DNA from: Anaerolineales bacterium
Lineage (GTDB): Bacteria > Chloroflexota > Anaerolineae > Anaerolineales > Villigracilaceae
Length of the DNA stretch: 14,011 bases
Assembly: GCA_025966435.1 (NCBI GenBank)
Contig: JAICRQ010000032.1
Coordinates: 1-14,011 of the forward strand
Reading direction: 5' to 3'
Numbering within the stretch: position 1 is the stretch's first letter; the number at the start of each line of letters is the position of its first letter. Positions 1 through 7,309 of the stretch are shown here, in pieces. The notes beneath the pieces are model-generated. The model was not told the origin of the DNA, made no database searches, and saw only the letters and a program-made list of their open reading frames with translations. The position numbers and the translations under genes are program-made.

Positions 1-414
1 ATTGCACTGTTCTTTGGGTATACATCCTGCCCGGATATCTGCCCCACAACCATGGCAGAACTCAACCAGGCGCTGGGAGAACTTGGCGAACGATCCGAAC
101 AAGTTCAGGTCTTGTTCGTGACCGTTGACCCGCAACGCGATACGCCCGAGCGCGTGCAGGAATACGTGAACCATTTCAATCAGAATTTCATTGGCCTGAG
201 TGGCTCGGAACCTGAACTGGCAAAGGTGTGGCACGAGTATGGCGTGTTCCGTCAGGTCGTAGATGGTACGTCTGCGGCGGGTTATCTGGTGGATCATACT
301 GCGCGCGTCACGCTGATCGACCAGCAAGGCAACCTGCGCGTCTCCTTCCCGTTCGATACTCCAGTGGAAGACGTAGTGCACGATCTGAATTTGCTGCTCC
401 ATTCATCGGATTGA
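1..414 (+). CDS. sco: SCO1/SenC-family copper chaperone (5' partial)
   Basis: The reading frame is open from base 1, so the N-terminus with its signal or membrane anchor lies outside the window; 137 residues are visible. The thioredoxin-fold copper site is clear. TSCPDICPTT carries the CxxxC pair (window residues 10 and 14), and the distal histidine is in YLVDHT (residue 99). The SCO signature FVTVDPQRDTPE lies between them. Members of this family bind copper and act as a thiol reductant to assemble the CuA site of cytochrome c oxidase subunit II on the outer face of the membrane. All three copper ligands are present, so it should be functional. The stop is 3 nt before the next gene, and the following SURF1 and CtaA/B genes support the oxidase-assembly role. 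Length and motifs fit the C-terminal two thirds of a roughly 200-residue SCO protein. Confidence 0.95.
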   Translation: MALFFGYTSCPDICPTTMAELNQALGELGERSEQVQVLFVTVDPQRDTPERVQEYVNHFNQNFIGLSGSEPELAKVWHEYGVFRQVVDGTSAAGYLVDHTARVTLIDQQGNLRVSFPFDTPVEDVVHDLNLLLHSSD

Positions 415-417
415 AAC

Positions 418-915
418 ATGCCCAGGACATTTCTCATTAAGAAAATCCTATTTTCGATTTTGCTCGGACTTTTGGTCGGGGTGATGGTGAGCGAAATTCC
501 GTTTCTATTTCTGCGCGAGACCGCGCGCCCTCCGCGCGAGGTCGTACTGACGATTCCGGCGGGCACCTCAGCGCAAGTCGCGCGCGGTGAGCAGCCGCCG
601 TCCATTCCTGAGAACATGACATTTGTTGTGGGCGACACGTTGGTGGTCACCAATGAAGACTCAGTAGATCATAAATTAGGTCCGTTATGGATTCCAGCGA
701 ATTCGTCGGCGCAGTTGTCCCTTGATCAGGAAGAGAACCTGGCGTATGAGTGTTCGTTTCAACCTGGAAACTACTTCGGTCTGGACGTGCGCCAGCCGCT
801 CACGCCGCGTACCAGACTTTACGGCATTTTCTACGTTGCCGTCCCAATGATGATCTTGATCGCGTTATACAGCTTCGTGCTGACCCCGAAGAAGAAAGAA
901 AATGTTCCTGCTTAG
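418..915 (+). CDS. Membrane-anchored cupredoxin-like protein
   Basis: This 165-residue protein has an N-terminal membrane segment (about residues 8-32), an outer domain (about 40-130) and a second membrane segment (about 134-156) ending in a lysine-rich tail. That pattern implies both termini are cytoplasmic. The outer domain reads like a cupredoxin fold: GDTLVVTNED, then SVDHKLGP (His85), then a beta strand leading to YECSFQPGNYFG (Cys112). A classical type 1 copper site would have a second His and usually a Met within a few residues after the Cys. Neither is present, so copper binding is doubtful or of another type. The start ATG is 3 nt after the sco stop, with a weak GGA upstream. Its position between sco and SURF1 suggests a part in oxidase or copper assembly, but this is inference. 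The 3' end overlaps the SURF1 start by 14 nt. Confidence 0.8.
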   Translation: MPRTFLIKKILFSILLGLLVGVMVSEIPFLFLRETARPPREVVLTIPAGTSAQVARGEQPPSIPENMTFVVGDTLVVTNEDSVDHKLGPLWIPANSSAQLSLDQEENLAYECSFQPGNYFGLDVRQPLTPRTRLYGIFYVAVPMMILIALYSFVLTPKKKENVPA

Positions 916-1645
916 GATGTTTCAGCGCAAGTGGCTGCTTCCTACCCTTCTTGTCTTCGCAGGCACCGCTCTCTGTATCCGTCTCGGCATCTGGCAATTG
1001 GACCGACTCGAACAGCGGCGTGCCTTCAATGCCCAGTTTGAGTCTGCGCGGGCACAGCCTGTTTTGGATTTGAATCTGGAACAGCCGGAAAACATTGCAG
1101 AAATGGAGTGGCGATCTGTAAAAGTGACCGGAGAATACGACTTTGCGAATCAGGTCGCAGTGCGGAATCAGTATTATGGCAGCGAATATGGTTACCATTT
1201 ACTGACCCCGCTCAGCTTCGATGGGCAAGCGATTCTCGTGGACCGCGGCTGGATCCCTGCGGACGGCAATGCCGCGCCATCCGATTGGCGTAAATACGAT
1301 GAGGACGGTGTAGTAAATGTCTCAGGGCAGATCCGTCGTGGGCAGGCTAAACCAGCGATCGGCGGTGTAGCGGATCCGTTACCGCAGGATGGTGCCAGGC
1401 TTGAAATTTGGAATAATGCCAATATCTCGCGCATTGCCGATCAGATGCCGTATCCCGCCCTTCCCGTATATATTCAGCCTGATATGGATGCAGACGATAC
1501 GGAACCCCCGATTCCCTCCCAGCCTGAAATTGAGTTGACGGAGGGTCCCCATTTCGGGTATGCTCTGCAGTGGTTTACGTTTGCCGCCATTTTATTCGTT
1601 GGGTATCCGTTCTTTTTACAGAAACAGGAAACTGGGACAAAATGA
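902..1645 (+). CDS. SURF1 family cytochrome oxidase assembly protein
   Basis: This 247-residue protein has the standard SURF1 layout: an N-terminal membrane helix (about residues 12-30), a large outer domain, and a C-terminal helix (about 220-240). Family signatures are visible: LGIWQLDRLEQRRAF just after the first helix, VKVTGEYD, ILVDRGWIPADG in the centre, and GPHFGYALQWFTFA leading into the last helix. SURF1/Shy1 proteins help insert heme A into subunit I of aa3-type oxidases. Length matches the family. I chose ATG 902 because a purine-rich stretch (AAGAAAGAA) precedes it; this overlaps the upstream gene by 14 nt. ATG 917 is possible but has AGG directly abutting it, too close for a ribosome site. 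The stop overlaps the ctaA/B start as ATGA, consistent with translational coupling. Confidence 0.93.
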   Translation: MFLLRMFQRKWLLPTLLVFAGTALCIRLGIWQLDRLEQRRAFNAQFESARAQPVLDLNLEQPENIAEMEWRSVKVTGEYDFANQVAVRNQYYGSEYGYHLLTPLSFDGQAILVDRGWIPADGNAAPSDWRKYDEDGVVNVSGQIRRGQAKPAIGGVADPLPQDGARLEIWNNANISRIADQMPYPALPVYIQPDMDADDTEPPIPSQPEIELTEGPHFGYALQWFTFAAILFVGYPFFLQKQETGTK

Positions 1646-2958
1646 AATATTCGCTTCGGTCTTCTTTTGCTCGTTGGGTACTTCTCTTGTTTTTTGTCGT
1701 CCTTGCTCTCACCATTGTGGGCCGGGCTGTGGTGGTCACGGGCGCGATCGCCTATTGCGAGGGATTTCCGTTCTGCGTCCCAAGCCATCCTCTGGGCTGG
1801 TTGAAACAAGCACATATCATGTTGGTAGGCGTTGCATCCATATTGATGTTCGGGGTTTTGCGCCAGGCATGGCGAGAGCAACGGCACCAGACTGTACTAC
1901 TACCCCTGACTACCATCCTCGGCGTGATGTTTTTTGGACAGGTGTTGGTTGGCGCCATGCAAGTGACACTGGCGTACCCACCCCATCTTGTTTTTTTACA
2001 TACAGTGACGACCATTGCCCTGTGGGTCTCTCTCCTGCTGTTGGTCTATACGTCTGGCATTCTTACCGTGGACAATAAGACCGTGGATGACTTAGATAAG
2101 CGGCAGCGCGTGAAGGATTTCCTCGCTTTGTCGAAGCCGTTGATCGTTGGACTGTTGTTGATTACTACCTATGGCGGTCTCGTTATTGGCGGGAAGGCCT
2201 GGCCATCTTTTTCTCTCACGCTTTGGACATTGATCGGCGGCGCCCTCGCAGCAGGTGGCTCCAGCGCCCTGAATCAATACATTGACCGTGAGCTCGACAA
2301 GAACATGCAGCGCACCGCAAAACGCCCGCTGGCGGATGGACGCCTGACGAATGCCGAAGGGTTGGCATTTGGGCTGGGGTTGTCTCTCACGAGTTATTAT
2401 GTTCTGGCGTGCTTTGTAAACGGACTTGCGGCTCTGCTTTCCCTGACAGGGATTCTCTATTATGTGATTCTGTACAGCCTCTGGCTCAAAAAAGCGACCG
2501 TGCAAAATATCGTCATCGGAGGCGGAGCTGGGGCAATCCCCCCCATGGTCGGTTACGCTGCCGCAACCGGGCACCTCGACTGGACTGCCTGGATACTCTT
2601 TGCCATTATCTTCATGTGGACTCCGCCTCATTTCTGGGCGTTGGCAATTGTTCGGATGAAGGATTATGAGCGGGCGGGCGTACCGATGCTTCCAGTTGTA
2701 CGCGGTGAATTGGAAACTCGCAGGCAAATCTTTATTTACACGCTTGAGCTGATCGCCGTCACTTTACTGCTCCCCATCCTTGACCTTGCCGGAAATTTTT
2801 ATCTGATTGCCTCGCTTGTACTGGGCGGCGCGTTGATCTACGCTGCCTGGGCGGTCTGGAAGCAGGGAGGCAATAAGGTTGCTTGGCGTATGTATAAATG
2901 GTCGAGCACATATCTGGTATTTATCTTTTTGGCGATCATGATCGACGCGGTGTTATAA
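1642..2958 (+). CDS. ctaB: Half-CtaA (heme A synthase)-CtaB (heme O synthase) fusion
   Basis: This 438-residue protein has two parts. Residues 1-140 form about four membrane helices resembling one half of CtaA/COX15. GRAVVVTGAIAYC aligns with the family's post-TM1 motif, the Cys39/Cys45 pair (CEGFPFC) sits in the first outer loop, and His58 (WLKQAH) and His120 (LVFLHT) sit where heme ligands occur. Residues 157-438 are a full UbiA-type protoheme IX farnesyltransferase. NQYIDRELDKNMQRT (211-225) is the prenyl-diphosphate/Mg motif; WLKKATVQNIVIGG, WTPPHFWALA (326-335) and AGVPMLPVV are further signatures. CtaB converts heme B to heme O, and CtaA oxidises heme O to heme A, so the fusion joins consecutive steps. 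Full CtaA has eight helices; only four are present. The start is ATG 1642 (ATGA overlap with SURF1); an in-frame upstream extension to 1570 lies inside SURF1 and is unlikely. Confidence 0.93.
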   Translation: MKYSLRSSFARWVLLLFFVVLALTIVGRAVVVTGAIAYCEGFPFCVPSHPLGWLKQAHIMLVGVASILMFGVLRQAWREQRHQTVLLPLTTILGVMFFGQVLVGAMQVTLAYPPHLVFLHTVTTIALWVSLLLLVYTSGILTVDNKTVDDLDKRQRVKDFLALSKPLIVGLLLITTYGGLVIGGKAWPSFSLTLWTLIGGALAAGGSSALNQYIDRELDKNMQRTAKRPLADGRLTNAEGLAFGLGLSLTSYYVLACFVNGLAALLSLTGILYYVILYSLWLKKATVQNIVIGGGAGAIPPMVGYAAATGHLDWTAWILFAIIFMWTPPHFWALAIVRMKDYERAGVPMLPVVRGELETRRQIFIYTLELIAVTLLLPILDLAGNFYLIASLVLGGALIYAAWAVWKQGGNKVAWRMYKWSSTYLVFIFLAIMIDAVL

Positions 2959-2963
2959 AGCCA

Positions 2964-4433
2964 TCACTCCCGGATAAGAATAACCGCGGTTTGATCCTGA
3001 TACGCAGTTTTCCATCCCTGTGCTTTCAATTCCTTGGCAAGTTGCCAATTTACAGGAACGATCGCCCAAGTAATGTTGTATTGCTCAAACAACTCCTGCC
3101 AGCCGACCTGCAGGGTGATTATTGTCTCGTATTTCATGGTCACATGCCCTGTGGTATCTGCCATGCTATCAACAAAGGTCAACTGATCCGGCCATAAATG
3201 TAGTCCAAGATAACCCCCCCAGTTTAAGTCATTAAACATATACCCTTGTTGAGGATGGTTCTCCAGCCAATTAACTGCCTGGACTGGAAAAACCGGTTCT
3301 TTCAGTTGATACAAGCTTTGTGCTCTATCACTGAGGATGACCAGGGAGCCTAGGGCAACGAGAACGATAGCAATCCAGATAGAGCCTTTGAGTCGGCCCT
3401 CCATAATTTCGAGCGAGCGTTCGAGCCTTTGTACAAGTGGGAAATGCGTAATCTCATCCAGCGATTTAGCCATTACAAAAGGGGCTACAATGCCATAAAG
3501 ATGAATATTACGGATAGCAATCAGGCTCATGGCACTGAAACCAGCCAGCAAGAAACCTTGCCCCAGGGATAACCTGGATTTCTTGACGGCCAACAGGACG
3601 ATGGAGGCGGCAAGCAAACTGAGTAATACTCGCATTTCTGGATTTTGAAAATTTGGCGCATTGGCTTCGACCATGCGGGACATTAAGTATTCATTGTTTA
3701 CAAAACCCAGAATACTGAGCCAGGGTCCCGCGCCACTCGGATTAATCAGACTGGCCAGGAAGGATAAAAGCAACGCCAGCCAGATATTTTTACCAATCCT
3801 CATATCTGCTCTTGAACGATCAAATACAGTTTCTAATGTCCAACCAAAAGCATAAGCTAACAAAACAAGAATGCCTGCAATGAATTCTCCGTGCAGGTTG
3901 CTCCACAACAGCATAACGGCTGGAAATTGCCAGACCGGGATCTTTTTCCCTCTCTGTAGGTCATCGGTCCTAAGCAACCATACTGCCAGTAAGCACATGG
4001 ATACCAAATGCGGCCGAATTGCCCAATTTATTGATGTTGCAATGGCTCCCCATGCAACCAATATCAATACGGGTAAATGAAAGCCTAATCTTTGTGAAAG
4101 ACCTTTATAAAGGAGAGTAAACGTCGTTGCCAGGAGAAGCGCTGCTACCAGTACAAGTCCTGCCCAATTCCAAATTGAATAAATTAAGTAAAACATCACA
4201 TCCGTTAACCATTCATGGGGAACGTACGGTTGACCCAGATAGGGATAGATGAAGAGCTCTGTGGTTGGAACGGTTCTGCTTTGCAGCATATACCTCCCCA
4301 TCAGCAAATGCCGAGGGAGGTCACCATCGAGATTGAGCATTTGTGTGCCGAGAGCAAGAACGGCAATGAAGAACAGGGCAAAGAAAATGTCCTGTATCCG
4401 TGGAAGAAACCAGAGCCTGAGGTCGGATCTCAT
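2964..4433 (-). CDS. Polytopic membrane protein, possible GT-C-like glycosyltransferase
   Basis: This 489-residue protein has about ten or more hydrophobic segments up to roughly residue 370, then a soluble C-terminal domain of about 110 residues. After the first helix, an outer loop carries NLDGDLPRHLLMGRYMLQS (acidic pair Asp36/Asp38), followed by PYVPHEWL (His73-Glu74-Trp75). This resembles the loop of bacterial membrane proteins with a D-x-D ... HL..GR ... HEWL pattern that are often grouped near GT-C enzymes. The C-terminal part (VNWLENHP, FNDLNWGGYL) is typical of the same group. I do not know a confirmed function, so the glycosyltransferase role is inferred from neighbours and architecture. 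An in-frame TAG lies four codons upstream of ATG 4433, which fixes the start; no good ribosome site is seen. Base composition is low in G+C: by hand count, 3781-3840 is about 33% and 4141-4200 about 37%, against about 57% in rpoD lines. Confidence 0.75.
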   Translation of the reverse strand: MRSDLRLWFLPRIQDIFFALFFIAVLALGTQMLNLDGDLPRHLLMGRYMLQSRTVPTTELFIYPYLGQPYVPHEWLTDVMFYLIYSIWNWAGLVLVAALLLATTFTLLYKGLSQRLGFHLPVLILVAWGAIATSINWAIRPHLVSMCLLAVWLLRTDDLQRGKKIPVWQFPAVMLLWSNLHGEFIAGILVLLAYAFGWTLETVFDRSRADMRIGKNIWLALLLSFLASLINPSGAGPWLSILGFVNNEYLMSRMVEANAPNFQNPEMRVLLSLLAASIVLLAVKKSRLSLGQGFLLAGFSAMSLIAIRNIHLYGIVAPFVMAKSLDEITHFPLVQRLERSLEIMEGRLKGSIWIAIVLVALGSLVILSDRAQSLYQLKEPVFPVQAVNWLENHPQQGYMFNDLNWGGYLGLHLWPDQLTFVDSMADTTGHVTMKYETIITLQVGWQELFEQYNITWAIVPVNWQLAKELKAQGWKTAYQDQTAVILIRE

Positions 4434-4501
4434 GAGGAAGGTTTGCTATCTGAGTTTGGCGTTCAAAATACCCAGGAATTGGATAAAGCTATTGCCAATC
4501 C

Positions 4502-5689
4502 TCATGTCACCTCCGTGTTAGGTACTTGAATAACATTGGGGTTTTCACGGACTTTCGATAGTCGAAATTGTTTCCAAAGCAGATAGGCCATAACAGCCGT
4601 GTTGAGCTGGGTTGCAAGTATGAGCATCGAGGAACGGTCTGCTTCGATAAGAAAAATCAAATAGACCAAACTCGAGATCACTTGATAACAGACGGGGATA
4701 AACCAAAGTTGAGGTGTGCTAAAGCCCACAAGGATGGATAATACATCAGCAGGATAAAAATATCTGTCATGCATCTTGGGCAGCAGGAAGGGCGTGAGTG
4801 CTACAGAAACCAGCGCGGCGAACAGGACATTCTCATAATTAGTTGAGGAGTTTTGCCGGGAATGAATGTAAGCCCAGCTGAGGCTCATGCAGAGGGCTAT
4901 CAGCATACCGATTGGCATGGAAACGGGATAGGTAGATTGAGGGATAAAAATATACCAGTTCGGCGCATTATGGGAGAGGATCTGCAACTCCGCTGCCTGA
5001 TTGCGATAGACCGTGAGCATGTCCCAGAGGCTCCTTCCAGCGAGCATGGCTGGAAGCATCGCCGCGAGATAGGAGAGCGGGACAAGCCCGAACCCGTACC
5101 AGGGTATTCGTTTTTTCCATGCCATAAGTAGCAGAAACGGCCCCAGAAATGCCGCCTGTGCTTTGATCGATAAGGCAAGTCCAAAGCCAATCATGGCGAA
5201 GAAAGGCCGCTCTGTAAGAAGGAAAAAGATGGTGATCAGAAGGAAGCAGGTATAGAATGAGTCGACCTGTCCCCACAGGGCACTATTCATCACCACCGTG
5301 GGCGTTAATAAAAAGACAGCGGCCGCCAGATAAGGTAGATTCCCGACCGGATATTTCAGGCGCAGTATCCTGAATATGAGGCAAGCATTGGTCAGGTCAA
5401 AGAAAATTGGGATCAACTTAATAGCTACGATTTTTGATATTACATTCTCGCTGAGTGTTGCCAGAGAAAGCAAATAAAGGTAGGGAGGTGTGTAAATCGC
5501 GAAATTCTGCCCCAAAGCAGAGCCGATCCCATTCTGGATGATAAAGTCATACCAGCGGGAATATCCATCTGTATCATAGTTTGTAAACGGCACCAGGAGG
5601 AAACGCAGAACCAGAGCCAGCCCTATCAAACCCAGGATAGGCAGATACGATTTCCAATTCCCGGAGGCTTTTTGCGCAGAGGTGGTCAT
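4502..5689 (-). CDS. GT-C mannosyltransferase-like membrane protein (Gpi18/GT87-like)
   Basis: Using the ATG at 5689 gives 395 residues with about ten membrane segments. The first outer loop has NYDTDGYSRWYDF (Asp39, Asp41, Trp46), the usual place of the GT-C catalytic acidic residue. ALWGQVDSFYT (Trp139-Asp143) and LLPKMHDRYFYP (His307-Tyr310) are hallmark motifs of bacterial Gpi18-like/GT87-type mannosyltransferases. Such enzymes use a polyprenyl-phosphate-linked sugar on the outer face of the membrane. The acceptor cannot be read from the sequence. The start overlaps the stop of the upstream gene as ATGA, implying co-translation. A TTG start at 5728 would add 13 residues and is less likely. 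The next gene downstream begins 68 nt after the stop, so the same transcript may continue. Confidence 0.85.
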   Translation of the reverse strand: MTTSAQKASGNWKSYLPILGLIGLALVLRFLLVPFTNYDTDGYSRWYDFIIQNGIGSALGQNFAIYTPPYLYLLSLATLSENVISKIVAIKLIPIFFDLTNACLIFRILRLKYPVGNLPYLAAAVFLLTPTVVMNSALWGQVDSFYTCFLLITIFFLLTERPFFAMIGFGLALSIKAQAAFLGPFLLLMAWKKRIPWYGFGLVPLSYLAAMLPAMLAGRSLWDMLTVYRNQAAELQILSHNAPNWYIFIPQSTYPVSMPIGMLIALCMSLSWAYIHSRQNSSTNYENVLFAALVSVALTPFLLPKMHDRYFYPADVLSILVGFSTPQLWFIPVCYQVISSLVYLIFLIEADRSSMLILATQLNTAVMAYLLWKQFRLSKVRENPNVIQVPNTEVT

Positions 5690-7191
5690 GGCTCGGTGGA
5701 GTACAAAAAGAGCTGTAGCCCATCCCAATTCTCCACGAATTGGAGGCTATAGTTGGCATCTAGATATTCCAGATCGGGGTGGGTTCTTTGTTCGCCGGCT
5801 TTGTACTCAGCGATGGAATGCGCATAAATAATATACCAAACCCGTTTTGCACCTATCGTCGCCGATTTAATATTGTCTTCTGCCTTGATGTTAAGAACCT
5901 CCTGCGTAGCCACAGCCAGTGTATCGGCAGGACTTCCGGGTTCATCACCAATGAATGATTGCGCAAGATCGCGGTCGAACAACATGGCGGGAAGCATGCT
6001 CAATTTATTGGAATGGACAATCACACTTTGAGTGTCGAAGCGCTCGCGGAGTGATTGACCCAACGCCTGAAATGGTCCATATGGAAAATCGCGATACGTA
6101 AGATGTTGGTAAATTCCAACTATAGAGGAGATGGCCAGCAACCCGATCACTGTGTACTGCACAGCTTTTCGCATATTGGTATTTCGGATCACCCATGCCA
6201 GCCAGATGCAAAAGATGATGCCTGATGGAAGCAAAGCTCTTTCGATATAGACAGGTTGCCATTGAGAAAACAGGAAAAGTAAAAGCGGCGGTCCAAAGGA
6301 TAAGTAAAGCAGCCAACCCCCGACACCGCTCTGTGTTTGACGGTTGTAACGCAAGGTCTGAATAATACCGATGATTACGATGATTAACACGATGGCTAAT
6401 GCGGTTGCAATGAACTGCACAGGCAAAGGCGTATTCATAATGTAAACCAGCAGCAGTGTGAACAGCTTTGAGACGTCCGGACGCCCTACCCAGTATGCAT
6501 TCTGGACTTTGTTGAATTGTGCAGGCAACTGAGCCAGCCACGGACTGTAAATGATCAGCGCTCCGATTCCGGAGATAACCATGTTACGGAATGCCCGCCA
6601 GTTCTTCTGAAGAATAGGTAACAGTGCAAGGGATACAAGATAAAAAGCAGCGAGATTGTGTGAATATTGTGCAAACGCTGCAGAAATAGAAAAGAGCCCC
6701 CACCATACCCAGCCTCCTCCGCTTGCGCCACGTTGATAGGCATATGTCGCAAGCAACAGCCACATGGCTAAGAATGCATACATCCGAATTTCTTGGGCAT
6801 AATGGATCTGGAATGGTGCCAGTGCAGCAAACAGCATACTGATATAGGCAGTCTTTGTATCCGAGGTCGCCTCGAGAGCGATCAAATACACCATATAGAC
6901 GGAAATCAGCCCTGCAAGGATAGACAAGGAGCGCGCCGCAACAAGCGACCTGCCAAATATCTTCATCCACATCCAGAGCATTGTGTAATAACCCAGCGGG
7001 TGGATGTCCGCACTGCCTATCCCAGTGGGTGCTAATGTTCCATAGAGCATGGCGCTCAACCCCTTTTCAGAAAAAAGGATGGAGAAGGCCTCATCGTACC
7101 AGATCGGCCGGGATACAATTCCCAGCAACCGAAGCCCCAATGCAAGGAGAAGAATAGCAAGGATCTTCCTGTTGAAGGTTCTTTCTTGCAT
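5686..7191 (-). CDS. GT39/PMT-like membrane glycosyltransferase
   Basis: This 501-residue protein (from ATG 7191) carries the classic signatures of bacterial PMT_2/ArnT-like GT-C enzymes. RPIWYDEAFS has Asp33-Glu34 in the first outer loop, ADIHPLGYY (His64-Pro65) follows, and HYAQEIRMYA (residues 130-139) matches the conserved YAQE.R.Y motif. About eleven to twelve hydrophobic segments run to about residue 370, and a soluble outer domain of about 130 residues ends the protein. It should transfer a sugar from polyprenyl phosphate to a lipid, glycan or protein on the outer face; donor and acceptor are unknown. A TTG two codons earlier (7197) also opens the frame, but ATG is preferred; TAGGA lies upstream at a long spacing. 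The 118-nt gap before the previous gene shows no clear terminator and no promoter I would commit to. The stop overlaps the next gene as ATGA. Confidence 0.9.
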   Translation of the reverse strand: MQERTFNRKILAILLLALGLRLLGIVSRPIWYDEAFSILFSEKGLSAMLYGTLAPTGIGSADIHPLGYYTMLWMWMKIFGRSLVAARSLSILAGLISVYMVYLIALEATSDTKTAYISMLFAALAPFQIHYAQEIRMYAFLAMWLLLATYAYQRGASGGGWVWWGLFSISAAFAQYSHNLAAFYLVSLALLPILQKNWRAFRNMVISGIGALIIYSPWLAQLPAQFNKVQNAYWVGRPDVSKLFTLLLVYIMNTPLPVQFIATALAIVLIIVIIGIIQTLRYNRQTQSGVGGWLLYLSFGPPLLLFLFSQWQPVYIERALLPSGIIFCIWLAWVIRNTNMRKAVQYTVIGLLAISSIVGIYQHLTYRDFPYGPFQALGQSLRERFDTQSVIVHSNKLSMLPAMLFDRDLAQSFIGDEPGSPADTLAVATQEVLNIKAEDNIKSATIGAKRVWYIIYAHSIAEYKAGEQRTHPDLEYLDANYSLQFVENWDGLQLFLYSTEP

Positions 7192-7309
7192 AGGCAAATT
7201 TTACCAATCCTACCTAGCTTAAAATTGAAACCAAAGCTTGCTTTTGGCTTACAAAATTGCACAGCATTGAACTTATAATGATATTTCGAGTTTGGCCCGT
7301 AGGTTGCTC

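Noticed and set aside
1570..1641. In-frame 24-codon extension of the ctaA/B gene
   Set aside because: It lies entirely within the SURF1 coding sequence; the ATGA overlap at 1642 and the start of the CtaA-like homology just after it favour the shorter form.
2092..2727. Long open frame of 211 codons antisense to ctaB
   Set aside because: It lies wholly opposite the strongly conserved CtaB domain, its translation shows no recognisable domain, and it has no plausible context; it is a shadow of ctaB codon usage.
2982..2991. Palindrome AACCGCGGTT near the convergent stops
   Set aside because: It has no loop and only a very short T-run after it, so it cannot be an effective terminator; it also lies in coding sequence of the opposing gene.
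5690..5728. TTG start adding 13 residues to the Gpi18-like gene
   Set aside because: GGAG is too close to the TTG, and the ATGA overlap at 5689 gives a better-supported start.
7192..7309. Search for a promoter or terminator between the two glycosyltransferase genes
   Set aside because: A TATAAG-like box and an imperfect CCAAA/TTTGG repeat are present, but there is no matching -35, no adequate loop and no T-run, so no feature is called.
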